Counted from the stretch's first letter, positions 20,675-29,198 are shown. The stretch is 64,000 nucleotides of DNA from Zhihengliuella sp. ISTPL4 (GCF_002848265.1 NZ_CP025422.1:2014727-2078726), one strand, 5' to 3'. Notes: generated from the letters alone by a model not told the origin. Made by a program: numbers and translations.

Positions 20675-21408
20675 CAGTCGTCGCCTTCGATGGATGCGCG
20701 GATCTCGTCGACCAGGATGCGGGTCACGCGCCCGCGTCCCTGCGGCGTGCTGTCTTCACCAGCACGATGCAGGGCCTCCACCTCGAGCGAATGACCCCAG
20801 AGTTTCGCTGCGTGCTGCTGAAGTAGCAGCGGCTGCACGCCGAGCTTCTTCGCCGCTCGTGACTCGGCGAGGCTGTACCGCTTTGGGACCGAGCTCGGGA
20901 CGGGATCAGCGTCAGGAGGCTGGTTCATGGCATCCCACAATGCATCGACCTGCTCACGCCGCTGTCGAGAGTTGAGTGCGCCCTTGGGCGCCATCGCCGC
21001 GACCTCTATCTCATCGCTCTCGTTCCCCTCACCCTGGTCCGCTACGTGCACAAAGTCGACGCCATGCAGTTCGACTGGCACGCCGGACAGAACCCTTTCG
21101 AGCCAGGTGCGCCGCACGGGTTGGTCAGGGCGTCCTACAAATGGTCGATCGACGAGGTCTGCCTCGCTCACCAGATCCGCCAGCCGAACAGGCTCGCCAG
21201 AAAGACGTCCCAGGACCAGCGCCAAGGTCAGCAGGGTCGGGAGCGTGGGTGCTGCCTTACCCGCTTCGATGGCCTGCACGCTTGACAGACTCCATGTCGC
21301 GCCGAACTCACGCCCGGCGGTGGCGACGGAGTCCATGGTGAGACCGTGCGTTCGACGGTAACTGCGGAGGAATCTTCCTACAGCTTCCGCGATCGATATT
21401 GCTTCCAT
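20674..21408 (-). CDS. XRE-family helix-turn-helix regulator (satellite repressor candidate)
   Basis: A 244-residue protein with an N-terminal HTH of the Cro/CI type (about residues 8-62: FLRSYRRTHGLTMDSVATAG, then WSLSSVQAIEAGKAAPTLPT). The C-terminal part is acidic, of unknown fold, and may sense a ligand or partner. It is the last gene before int on the minus strand and is divergent from the AlpA-type gene across 84 bases that hold a nearly perfect inverted repeat (21417-21430 / 21462-21475). By position it matches the Stl-type master repressor of phage-inducible islands. That role is inferred from the gene order. Confidence 0.75.
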   Translation of the reverse strand: MEAISIAEAVGRFLRSYRRTHGLTMDSVATAGREFGATWSLSSVQAIEAGKAAPTLPTLLTLALVLGRLSGEPVRLADLVSEADLVDRPFVGRPDQPVRRTWLERVLSGVPVELHGVDFVHVADQGEGNESDEIEVAAMAPKGALNSRQRREQVDALWDAMNQPPDADPVPSSVPKRYSLAESRAAKKLGVQPLLLQQHAAKLWGHSLEVEALHRAGEDSTPQGRGRVTRILVDEIRASIEGDD

Positions 21409-21416
21409 ACCGAGAG

Positions 21417-21475
21417 GTTACCAGACTCTTATAGCGTGTGCTACGGTCATTCACACGCAACAAGACTCTGGTAAC
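21417..21475. promoter_or_regulatory. Divergent control region with paired inverted operators
   Basis: GTTACCAGACTCTT at 21417-21430 is repeated inverted as AAGACTCTGGTAAC at 21462-21475 (13 of 14 positions match). The pair flanks the centre of the gap between the XRE and AlpA-type genes. Each half itself contains an AGACTCT core. The placement fits binding of the XRE repressor over both promoters. Confidence 0.65.
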
Positions 21476-21492
21476 TCGAAGAATGGATCAGC

Positions 21493-21687
21493 ATGACTCA
21501 CCCCAAGAACACCCTTCTCGACGCAAAGGACCTTTCCGCTCAGATCGGCATGTCGGTTTCGACGATCTACCGCAAGCGTTCGCTTGGTGAGCCCTTGCCA
21601 CGCGCCCTGAAGATCGGCAGCGCGGTGAGGTGGAGACAGACCGAGGTCGACCTCTGGCTTGAGGGCCAGCTTGAGCAAGCGGTGTGA
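21493..21687 (+). CDS. AlpA-family helix-turn-helix protein (excisionase/activator)
   Basis: A 64-residue DNA-binding protein. LLDAKDLSAQIGMSVSTIYR is the winged HTH of the MerR/AlpA type, and LPRALKIGSAVRWRQTEVDLWL is the wing that ends the fold in AlpA and Xis proteins. In P4-like and PICI satellites AlpA activates excision and the replication genes. Here it is the first gene of the rightward operon and the primase follows after a hairpin. A weak ribosome site precedes the ATG. Confidence 0.85.
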   Translation: MTHPKNTLLDAKDLSAQIGMSVSTIYRKRSLGEPLPRALKIGSAVRWRQTEVDLWLEGQLEQAV

Positions 21688-21708
21688 CCGCGGCACCACA
21701 TCCAACGA

Positions 21709-21737
21709 AAAGCGCCCCGGCGATGCCGAGGCGCTTT
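21709..21737 (+). terminator. Intrinsic terminator or attenuator between alpA-like gene and primase
   Basis: The stem AAAGCGCC(C)CGGC / GCCG(A)GGCGCTTT with a 3-base loop is followed by TTTCTC. It lies 20 bases after the AlpA-type gene and 60 bases before the primase, so it could set the ratio of the two products. Confidence 0.7.
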
Positions 21738-21797
21738 CTCAGAGAACAAACTCCAGCCGACGAGTTGCAGCTCGTCCGATAGCCGAAGGAACTACCT

Positions 21798-23810
21798 ATG
21801 ACAGTAGCGTTTGATGACGCCCAGCCCGATGCTGATGATTCGCCCCTCACGAGCGACGACTCGATCACGACCATCGATTACGACCGGTCGTACAGCTCTG
21901 ATGACGCACCGCGGACCGCAGTTGGCTCCATTCCGCAGACGTGGGGCCGGGCTCAGCGGATCCGGCATGTCACCGAGGAGTATCTCGACGAGCTCAGCGG
22001 TTACGCCCTCGGCGAGTTGCCGCCGGCACTCGATGCGAACTCCGCACTTCTCGCAAGAACTACCGAAGCGTGTGTTGTGTCGGTGACGAAGGACGATAAG
22101 GCTCGCCCGATCTATGTCGCCGGTGGCCGGCCTACCAGCCTCACCGCTTGGCAGATCGCGATGCTCACCGCACGGTGGAATCGAATCCGACGAATCGCCC
22201 ATGCGGGCCTGGCCGACAAGTCGCGGGATGAGCTTCGCGTGTATCAGGTCTCGGGCGCAGACAAGGGCCTCTTCGTCGCCGACGAGTCGCAGCTCCGATT
22301 GCTCGTGCGGGCATTCGATCAGGACATCAATGACACAAAGATGAGGGAGGTCATCGGCCACATCTACGACAGCGCACTTCGCGTGGAGAAGAACTCCGAT
22401 CCAGACGCCATCCCGTGCAAGTCTCGCGTGTTTGATTTCCGCACCAAGACGCAGCGTGAGTACGACCCCGAGCGGGACGTCTTCACCTCCAAGCTCGCGG
22501 TCGACTGCCCCTTGAGCGAACCACAGGAGCCCACTCGCACGATTGCCGGCTCCGGCGAGTGGACATTCTCTAGCTGGCTGCTGGGTCTGTTTGAAGGGCT
22601 CCCCGACGCCGAGGAAGTGGCGCACACCGTCTGGGAGATCATCAGCGCGGCCGCGCGGCCGGGAGTTCGCTGGGGCAAAGCAGCGTTCTTCCACAGCGTC
22701 CGTGGGAACTCCGGCAAAGGAACGCTGCTGGAGATGATCGAGAACCTCTTTGGAGTTGGCTCCCCTGCATGCTGCTCAATTCCGCTGGACCAATGGGGCG
22801 GGCCCGGCAACGAGTTCAAGCTCGAGCCCCTACTGAACGCCATCGTTGTCTTGGTCGACGAAAACAACGTCGGCGAGCATCTTCCCTTCTTGGCAGCGCT
22901 CAAAGCCGCAGTGACCGGCGACCGCCTGTCGATCAACCGCAAGAACCAGAAGGTGATCATGATTCGTTTCCGCGGACTCATCATCCAGTGCGTCAACGCG
23001 CTACCCAACACGAAGGACAAGTCAGGGTCGTTCTCACGTAGACAGCTGTTCGTCCCCTTCCAGAAGAGCTTCACGGGCGCCGAGGTCCCGGAGATCAAGA
23101 ACGAGTTTCTTCGCGACCCCGAAGTCCTCGAGTTCGTGCTCTGGCGCGCGCTTCACATGTCGCACTACACCCTCTCGGAACCCACGTCTTGCCGGGCACT
23201 GCTCGAAGACGCGAAAACCCGAAACGACTTGGTTCACGAATTCTGGCAAGAGGTTCGCAAGCTGTTCGTGTGGGATCTCCTCCCGTTCGCCTTCTTGTAT
23301 CAGCTCTTCGAGGCATGGCGAGAGCGGGAAAACGCTGGCAGCCGTCCCCTCAACAAGCAGACGTTCATCGACCGCCTCCTCGAGGCAGTCCACGATGATG
23401 ACCTTTGGATCTGCGAGGACAGGACGAAGGTGATCAACGCAGCCAGGAAGATGGACGGAAACGAGCCCCTACTGAGGGAGTACGACGTGCCTAGCGACGC
23501 CTGGAATATGACCGCATCCACGTACAAGGGCATCCGGCTCCGCGACCAGAAACTACCGAACGACCCCACCGAACTGGCGGCACTCCGGGACGCGGACATC
23601 AACGATTGGCATCGCAGCGCGTTCGACGATGACGGCGTCGAGGATAAGAGCCACGTCGCAGATCATGCGAGTCACCGGCGAGCTGGCCAACCCTGTCCCT
23701 GCCAGCAGCAACAGTGGTACAAGCCCGAACCTCGGTTGACTGCGGCCGTGAGGCGCTCCCAGCGGATCGATGCCGCCCTGGCACATGCTGTGCCCCCGCT
23801 CGTCGCCTGA
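21798..23810 (+). CDS. D5/P4-type phage primase-helicase (SF3 helicase)
   Basis: Likely initiates replication of the excised element. The 670-residue protein has an SF3 helicase core in its middle: Walker A RGNSGKGTLLEM (about residues 300-312), Walker B AIVVLVDENNVG (about 347-358) and motif C GLIIQCVNALPNT (about 394-406) with the sensor Asn. SRRQLFVPFQKSF carries the arginine finger. The region before Walker A (about 90-290) corresponds to the D5_N helical segment. The C-terminal 200 residues look like the winged-helix part of poxvirus D5-like proteins. I see no Toprim or AEP primase motif, so it may be helicase only. Strong hairpin 7 bases after the stop. Confidence 0.85.
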   Translation: MTVAFDDAQPDADDSPLTSDDSITTIDYDRSYSSDDAPRTAVGSIPQTWGRAQRIRHVTEEYLDELSGYALGELPPALDANSALLARTTEACVVSVTKDDKARPIYVAGGRPTSLTAWQIAMLTARWNRIRRIAHAGLADKSRDELRVYQVSGADKGLFVADESQLRLLVRAFDQDINDTKMREVIGHIYDSALRVEKNSDPDAIPCKSRVFDFRTKTQREYDPERDVFTSKLAVDCPLSEPQEPTRTIAGSGEWTFSSWLLGLFEGLPDAEEVAHTVWEIISAAARPGVRWGKAAFFHSVRGNSGKGTLLEMIENLFGVGSPACCSIPLDQWGGPGNEFKLEPLLNAIVVLVDENNVGEHLPFLAALKAAVTGDRLSINRKNQKVIMIRFRGLIIQCVNALPNTKDKSGSFSRRQLFVPFQKSFTGAEVPEIKNEFLRDPEVLEFVLWRALHMSHYTLSEPTSCRALLEDAKTRNDLVHEFWQEVRKLFVWDLLPFAFLYQLFEAWRERENAGSRPLNKQTFIDRLLEAVHDDDLWICEDRTKVINAARKMDGNEPLLREYDVPSDAWNMTASTYKGIRLRDQKLPNDPTELAALRDADINDWHRSAFDDDGVEDKSHVADHASHRRAGQPCPCQQQQWYKPEPRLTAAVRRSQRIDAALAHAVPPLVA

Positions 23811-23816
23811 GCGCCC

Positions 23817-23846
23817 GGGTGCAGGACGCCTACGCGTCCTGCACCC
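23817..23846 (+). terminator. Strong hairpin after the primase gene
   Basis: A perfect 13-bp stem (GGGTGCAGGACGC / GCGTCCTGCACCC) with a 4-base loop starts 7 bases after the primase stop. There is no U-run, so termination is probable but not certain. Confidence 0.65.
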
Positions 23847-24379
23847 TGCCCCTCCTCGAACGCAATGCTCGGCAGCAAAGGGCAGAGCAGGTCCAGCAAG
23901 TTACGTCTGCTTGCGTCGAGTTACCAGATAGGTCGCTCGCGGTAACCGCGGAACCGTTCAAGAATCAGGCGACTCGAGCCACAAGTTACATGATTACATA
24001 GTTACAGGAAGAGCAGCAGAATATTGGAGTTGCGCTGTCGCACCGCTAGGGAGCGAAGCTCGGGCCAAATGAGCCATCCAGCCGTAACGGCTAATCCGAA
24101 GCGCGTTTTCTCGATCTGACCTCGCATAATTCCGGTTACTCGGCGAAGGACAGATTCGTAACTCACCGCGCTTGCCACATAAGAGCCGCAGAGCATCCAA
24201 CGCGATCGACGTTCGTGCACCAACATCCGCGCAGGGCGTGTGCCCGGCCTACTCGAGCCGACAACGGACCATTGGCGAATTGGGGCACCGCGTGCTCGGT
24301 GGCGCGCGTCGGTGGGCAACCACCCATCGGCGTGCTGGACGGTCGCGGTCGGCGTAAGTCCGTCGGATGCGACCACCGT

Positions 24380-24481
24380 CCGACCTCCATGCAACATCCG
24401 GCGCTACAGCAGTGCGACACCCGTACAACGTCCGGCGCCACCGCAGTGCGACACCCGTACAACGCCCGCCGCGACCCAATG
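24380..24481. repeat. Three 34-bp direct repeats (iteron-like)
   Basis: Copies start at 24380, 24414 and 24448 with no spacer. The second copy reads GCGACACCCGTACAACG, TCCGGCGCCACCGCAGT. The first copy matches it at about 25 of 34 positions. The third copy is identical for 17 bases apart from the last ones and then drifts. Further GTACA words follow at 24527-24542 (CAGGTACAGCAGGTACAGG). This looks like a plasmid-type iteron array. Confidence 0.65.
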
Positions 24482-24910
24482 CAGCACTTGAAGCGACCAG
24501 CCCTTACAGGGGTTGCACAAAGCGCAGGTACAGCAGGTACAGGGAAGGAAAGCTGAGGTCAAACTCGAATTCACTCTTTCGCTGACCATGGCCTTCCGTT
24601 CAACCTTTTCTCCATGCTGATCAGCCATCACGGTGACGCAGAGGCGTACCTGGAGGGGTGCCGGTACGTGCAGGTACACCCTCTACCAAGCGCACGGCAG
24701 TGCAAGGGCGAGGCCGCATCCCGCTGGCCGAGCGCTAGACCTATCCGCTTCGCCCCTCACTCCCGTCTTCCGCACGCTCGCGACGTGCGGAGAGGCGGTA
24801 CCCCGTATCTCGATCGCTCCGAGGCGTCATGACGATGCATACGCGTGCCCCGACGGGTGCATCAACAGCAAGCGTGCCGAGCACCTTCGCGTCGGACTGT
24901 TTCCGGAATT

Positions 24911-24945
24911 GTTTCTGGAATCATTCCTGGAATGATTCCAGAAAC
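24911..24945. repeat. 35-bp perfect palindrome built of GGAAT/ATTCC
   Basis: GTTTCTGGAATCATTCC (24911-24927), a single T, then the exact reverse complement (24929-24945). GGAAT/ATTCC pairs continue outward to 24905 and 24951 with one mismatch. A 12-base unit TGGAATSATTCC occurs twice in tandem at the centre. Confidence 0.85.
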
Positions 24946-26856
24946 GATTCCCTCGCTGATTGTGACCGCGATGCGCAGCTAGCACCAGTGCCTTCAGCGG
25001 CGTCCTCAGGCGGACCACATGGGCTGGCACACGTGGGCCTAAAAGAGCACCGATCGCAGCCGTGAGGACGGCGATCGGCGAGGAGCGAAGCTCCGAAGTA
25101 GGAGCCCGAGGAGCAACGCGACGAGCGGTGAGCCGAGACAGATGATTAGCGCAGCGTATAGCAACAGCGCCGAGCGAAAGGCCGTCGGCTTCGCCGACCA
25201 GCGGGCAAGATTCACCGCAGCGAAGCGGAGGGAAACGCAGCCCGGTGCCAGCCTCTCTTATGCTCTTTTACTCTTTCTCCCCCGCTGAGGAGCTTCAGCG
25301 ACGAAACGGGTTCACTTCTGCTTCTGCATCGCAGGAAACGGACGAGCTCAGCACCATCGGCAGCACCCTCTCTCATCTCGGCCTCAGCCGGGCAGGTGTT
25401 GTCGTACGTCCGTTTCCTGCGGGTAGTCGGGGTCGAGCTGTCAACACGGGTCTGGCTCCTATTGGCCCGTGATGACAGCGATCGAGCGAAGCGACGAAGC
25501 GCCTGTTCACAGCTTTCACACGCTGCTTGTTCTTCCCCGACGCGGGGGCGGGCACGCACCCGCCTTGGCTTCTGCTGGAGCGCAGGTCGGAGCGAAGGCG
25601 GAGACCTCTCGTTGCCCGACAATCATGGGGACATCGTCCGTGTCCCCATGGCGAAATCGCGTGTCCCTATGGCGTTCCATGGGGACATCGGGGCGGTTCT
25701 CGCGCGTAATTACGCGGAATGCTTGTCCCCCTAGTTTTCGAGGTAGTGGCACCGGGGGGACAACGGTCTCCGGGAGCGAGGCGGCGCCTCTCCTGGTCGC
25801 GCTTTCGTGTATCCGTGCTGCTACAGACCGTCGAGCCGACCTCGTTCGCCGAGCGACGACTCATTCGCCTCATCGTGAGCAGGGTGCGCTGCAACCGACG
25901 CCGCGGAACGAGCCGAGCGGGCGGCTGCAGCGAGGTCGGTACTTCAAATTCCCAAACGGCGCGCGTGGAGGGTGAGGGGCTCCCCGGCGCCCTCTGACCC
26001 AGCACAACATCCCCGTCAATGCTGCAGACTCCGAACGGAGCGGGTTCGCACGAATCCACTCCGCGAAGGGGCGTGCCGTGGCCATCCGCTGGCCGCCAGC
26101 GGGCCGCGGTCTGGCCGTGCGCAGGGCCTCCGCTGGCCACTTGTCGACGCGAGCCGCGCGATGGTCACCGGAGGGTCGCTCTCTGACCAATGGCTGGCCA
26201 CGGACCGTCCAACGACCGGCCAACGCACCCGAACTGGACCAAGGCCCCGGGGCGGCCAGCTCGTGGCCACTCATCGGCTCATCGCTGGCCGGTGCTGTCC
26301 GTTTCATGGCCCGCAGCGGACCTTGAGTGGGCGCGGAGTGACCGCCGGGTGGCCCGGCATCTCAGACCCTCACTCTTCGCCAGCCACAGCCCAGGTCATC
26401 GCGCGGATGCGTACCGGCGCTCGATGCGCGACTCGCACGAGCGAGCGTGCAAACGCAGGGATTCGAGCGTTCTTCCTCGTCTTCCGCGTGTCGCGCAGTT
26501 TCTGGTCATCTATGAGCACTCTTGTTCAGTGCTTGCGCGGACTGGTTCTCCGCTCCCGTGATATCGCCGGCCGCGCGCGTACTTTGGGGGCGTGATCCCG
26601 TCTCGTCTCGTCGGCACCAAGCTACGTGCACGGTTGAGAAGCACGGCCCGCCTCGAGCCGTACGAGTCGCCCTTCGCGCACGACGAACCACTTTTCCTAT
26701 GGCCCCGACCGCTACTGCGCTTGTCCGGCTCGTTACCTTGCCGAGCACGCGCCGAGTGTCTGGCCTTACGACGGGGGCAACCTCAACGAGCTCAAGCACG
26801 CAATCGACTCCGCGAGTTGGCGCGGAAAGTCCCCACGGGACGGAGAGGGCTCTCGA

Positions 26857-27108
26857 ATGACTAGCAACGCATGGCGGCAAGAATGGCCCGTGCATAGGGT
26901 GAGACTCATCGACATCACCGCGCGACATCTCGTCGATGGGCAAGCTCGCGCCAGTCACGGTGAGCTCCCTAGCTGGAACGACATAACGCCGGAGCATCGG
27001 AGCAACTTCAGCGACACGGTCGCCGCGGTCTTCGTCGCTCAGGCTCGAGCGTTCGAAGAGATCGCGTCAGACAGCGGGAACGATGAAGATTGGCGTGCAT
27101 ATGGGTGA
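26857..27108 (+). CDS. Hypothetical protein, probably 5'-truncated
   Basis: An 83-residue reading frame without a recognised domain, rich in Trp, His and Ala (WPVHRVRLIDITARHL, FSDTVAAVFVAQARAFEEIA). The same frame is open upstream to 26638 and that part reads like real protein (YGPDRYCACPARYLAEHAPS, YDGGNLNELKHAIDSASW), but it contains no start codon. Either the gene is a 3' remnant of a longer one, or the true start lies behind a frameshift. It overlaps the next gene by 26 bases, which supports its being translated. Confidence 0.4.
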   Translation: MTSNAWRQEWPVHRVRLIDITARHLVDGQARASHGELPSWNDITPEHRSNFSDTVAAVFVAQARAFEEIASDSGNDEDWRAYG

Positions 27109-27574
27109 GGGAACGGCCCGGAGCGCGAAGGCTGTCAGCCTCGTGGCAGGATCATCGACTCGGCCAGGGCGGCCGAGCAAAGGCCCTCGGGATGCCATCT
27201 TGATTCGACCCAGCCGCGAGCTCGGCGCCCTCCTTCGACGTGAGGGCCGTCGCAATCGCATGACAGCGGGCGAGCGGGTCGTCACGCTCCTCGCAGAGCA
27301 TTTCGAACTGCCGCATTTCAGGCCAGAGCCATCGCTGCGGAATCCTGATCGGTACTGCACTCGACCCAATGTCACCAATGGCCGAGATTCAATCCTCGTG
27401 CGGCTACCGGTCGAGTTCGGCCATCTCATTAAAGAGCGCGCACGGAACGCTGAGCTGAACTACGGCGCCTACGTCCTCGTGATACTTGAACTCGCACTTG
27501 CCGCTCAGCACAAGCAACGACGATGCGATGCCTGCGGAGCACCGACTCAAGGAGGGGGCGATCTTGAAAAGTGA
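27083..27574 (+). CDS. Hypothetical protein with two internal RHH-like repeats and a Cys pair
   Basis: A 163-residue protein made of two similar halves. RDAILIRPSRELGALLRREG followed by MTAGERVVTLLAEHF (about residues 36-74) matches RDSILVRLPVEFGHLIKERA followed by LNYGAYVLVILELAL (about 100-138). Each half has the strand-helix-helix look of ribbon-helix-helix DNA-binding domains. A CDACG pair sits near the C-terminus. An alternative start is the ATG at 27101. It overlaps the upstream frame by 26 bases and the phosphoesterase by 11 bases. It may regulate or organise DNA in the element. No family is recognised. Confidence 0.55.
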   Translation: MKIGVHMGEGTARSAKAVSLVAGSSTRPGRPSKGPRDAILIRPSRELGALLRREGRRNRMTAGERVVTLLAEHFELPHFRPEPSLRNPDRYCTRPNVTNGRDSILVRLPVEFGHLIKERARNAELNYGAYVLVILELALAAQHKQRRCDACGAPTQGGGDLEK

Positions 27575-28367
27575 AGCTCAGTCGTTCGACCTCGCCGACG
27601 AGCGTGTGTGGCTCGTCGGAGACCTGCACGGCAACGCACGATGGATTCAGACGCTCTTCCCCGCCATGCGCCGACTTGATCCGACGATCCGCACCATCCT
27701 CCAACTAGGCGACTACGGCTTCGATCACGACGGTCGCGGCACACACGCCGTGGACTTCTGGGCAAGGAAAACCGGCATCGAGCGAGTGCTGGTCACGCTC
27801 GGCAACCACGAAGCCTGGGACCGCATCGCGCCCGCGCAAGCGAGGGCTCCTGGTCGTGCAATCCGGGTTAGCGAGGTCGTGTGGCTTCTTCCCAGACCGT
27901 TCAGAATGACAATCGCAGACCGCAAGGTCCTCTCCCTCGGCGGCGCATCCAGTGTGGACAAAGCCATCCGCACCCCTGGTAAAGACTGGTTCGAAGAGGA
28001 ACTCATCACTCAAGCGATGGAGACACGAGCGATCCTCGGCGGACGTGCCGATCTCCTGCTCACACACGAGGCACCGGTCAATGCAGCCCCCGAAGTGCGT
28101 GCAATCATCGCCAGCAACCCTGACGGATATCCTCCTGATGCCCTGGCGATCTCGGCCGCCCAGCGCCAGCGTGTGCAGCGGGTGAGCAACGCGGTCAAAC
28201 CCGTCCTCCATTTCCATGGCCACATGCACACGTACGGCACCGCTGAGCTCGGGGACGGGCGACGCGTGGTCAGCCTCGATCGCGACACGCGTGTACGCAA
28301 CGCCGGCGTTCTCGATCTGGTGACGTTGACCTTCGAGCCGCTTCGAGGAGACCATCGCGGTCAATGA
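27564..28367 (+). CDS. Calcineurin-like metallophosphoesterase
   Basis: A 267-residue enzyme with all dimetal motifs: GDLHGN (about residue 19), LGDYGFD, TLGNHEAW, LLTHEAP and HFHGHMHTYG. The TTG at 27564 is chosen because GGAGGGGG lies 7 bases before it and it overlaps the upstream stop (TTGAAAAGTGA). The in-frame ATGs at 27486 and 27528 lie inside the upstream gene and lack a ribosome site. Such enzymes cleave phosphodiesters or phosphomonoesters in nucleotides or nucleic acids; the substrate cannot be told. Transcriptional coupling with the RHH-like gene suggests a joint role. Confidence 0.85.
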   Translation: MKSEAQSFDLADERVWLVGDLHGNARWIQTLFPAMRRLDPTIRTILQLGDYGFDHDGRGTHAVDFWARKTGIERVLVTLGNHEAWDRIAPAQARAPGRAIRVSEVVWLLPRPFRMTIADRKVLSLGGASSVDKAIRTPGKDWFEEELITQAMETRAILGGRADLLLTHEAPVNAAPEVRAIIASNPDGYPPDALAISAAQRQRVQRVSNAVKPVLHFHGHMHTYGTAELGDGRRVVSLDRDTRVRNAGVLDLVTLTFEPLRGDHRGQ

Positions 28368-28414
28368 GGACCGCGGCGCTTGGTCGGGCATGACGGGCGG
28401 GAAGGTGAGCAGGT

Positions 28415-28732
28415 TCACTCGTCGAGTTGCACGGCGTTGCCCCACACCCAGCATCGGTACGTCTGCCCGGCGGCTTTGAACTCGATGCCGGCGGCGAGAG
28501 CGGTGGAGCGGATGATCCGCGCGTCGACGCGGACCGACTGGGGGCCGAATCTCACCCATGCCCGCACGCGGCGTTGCGCGTCCCACGGGTAGATCGTTAT
28601 CGGCTGGGCATTCGCCTCGCGTTCGCGTTCTGTGAGCGTCTGCAGCGGCCCGTGCTTCGCGGCGTCGACGATCGCCTGATCGTGCATTCGCTTCTCGGTC
28701 GCCGCCTCACGAAACGCTGATGGTCGCCCCAT
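28415..28732 (-). CDS. Hypothetical protein (105 aa)
   Basis: A basic N-terminus (MGRPSAFREAATEKRMHDQA), a helical middle and a beta-like C-terminal part (VRAWVRFGPQSVRVDARIIR, TYRCWVWGNAVQLDE). No domain is recognised. The amino-acid composition is balanced, unlike the Arg/Pro-rich shadow frames here, so I take it as real. It converges on the phosphoesterase with 47 bases between the stops. Confidence 0.5.
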   Translation of the reverse strand: MGRPSAFREAATEKRMHDQAIVDAAKHGPLQTLTEREREANAQPITIYPWDAQRRVRAWVRFGPQSVRVDARIIRSTALAAGIEFKAAGQTYRCWVWGNAVQLDE

Positions 28733-28792
28733 GGCCGGTCTGTCCTTCCTCCGGCCGAGAGCTTAGATCCTACGTCCGACGCCGCGTGGCTA

Positions 28793-29155
28793 CTAGGGAG
28801 TAGCCACCCAGTCGAGGAATTCGCGCATGTCGTCGGGGGTGACATCGATTCCGTGCTCGGCTGCACGACTTAGAGCTTCGTCAACCATCTCGTCGGTGAT
28901 TTCATCGGGGATCGTCGTGAGACCGACCTCGGCCAGCACGTCCGCTCGCTCCTGCTCCGATGCGCCGGTCCATAGTTGCTTCATCGTCTCGACATCGACA
29001 TACGACTGCGAAGTCGTCGGCTTAGTCATCGGGCTCGCGATAGGCGTCGGCAGTGTCTGTGACGGAGTCGCAGCAGGCGTCGTCGGTGCAGGCGCGGGTG
29101 CAGAGCATCCGGTCAGCACGCACACGGAGAGCAGAAGCAGGATCGTCCGACGCAT
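28793..29155 (-). CDS. Small secreted lipoprotein
   Basis: A 120-residue protein with a classic lipoprotein leader: MRRTILLLLSVCVLTGCSAP (lipobox LTGC, lipidated Cys at residue 17). A Pro/Thr-rich linker (about 18-50) and an acidic helical domain (VDVETMKQLWTGASEQERAD, DEITDEMVDEALSRAAEHGI) follow. The start is set at the ATG before MRRT. TATACT lies 9 bases before it, so the mRNA may be leaderless. Function is unknown; it is exported to the outer face of the membrane. Confidence 0.7.
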   Translation of the reverse strand: MRRTILLLLSVCVLTGCSAPAPAPTTPAATPSQTLPTPIASPMTKPTTSQSYVDVETMKQLWTGASEQERADVLAEVGLTTIPDEITDEMVDEALSRAAEHGIDVTPDDMREFLDWVATP

Positions 29156-29198
29156 GCCGCGAGTATAGGCACCGCAATCAAGCTGTAGGACGCGCGTT

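Larger units (their letters stand above)
23847..26634. other. Gene-poor, repeat-rich stretch behind the primase
   Basis: Nearly 2.8 kb without a reading frame I can support on either strand. It holds 34-bp direct repeats (24380-24481), a 35-bp palindrome (24911-24945), a cluster of GGGGACA words (25624-25735) and a dense run of TGGCC words (26080-26360). In a PICI or plasmid-like element this is where a replication origin, cos/pac site or small RNA would be expected. Confidence 0.6.

Noticed and set aside
24380..24481. Possible CRISPR array
   Set aside because: The 34-base copies abut without spacers and no cas genes are nearby.
25212..25622. A 136-residue minus-strand frame in the repeat-rich stretch
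   Set aside because: Arg/Ser/Pro-rich composition, no ribosome site, no domain, and overlapping frames on the other strand look equally random.
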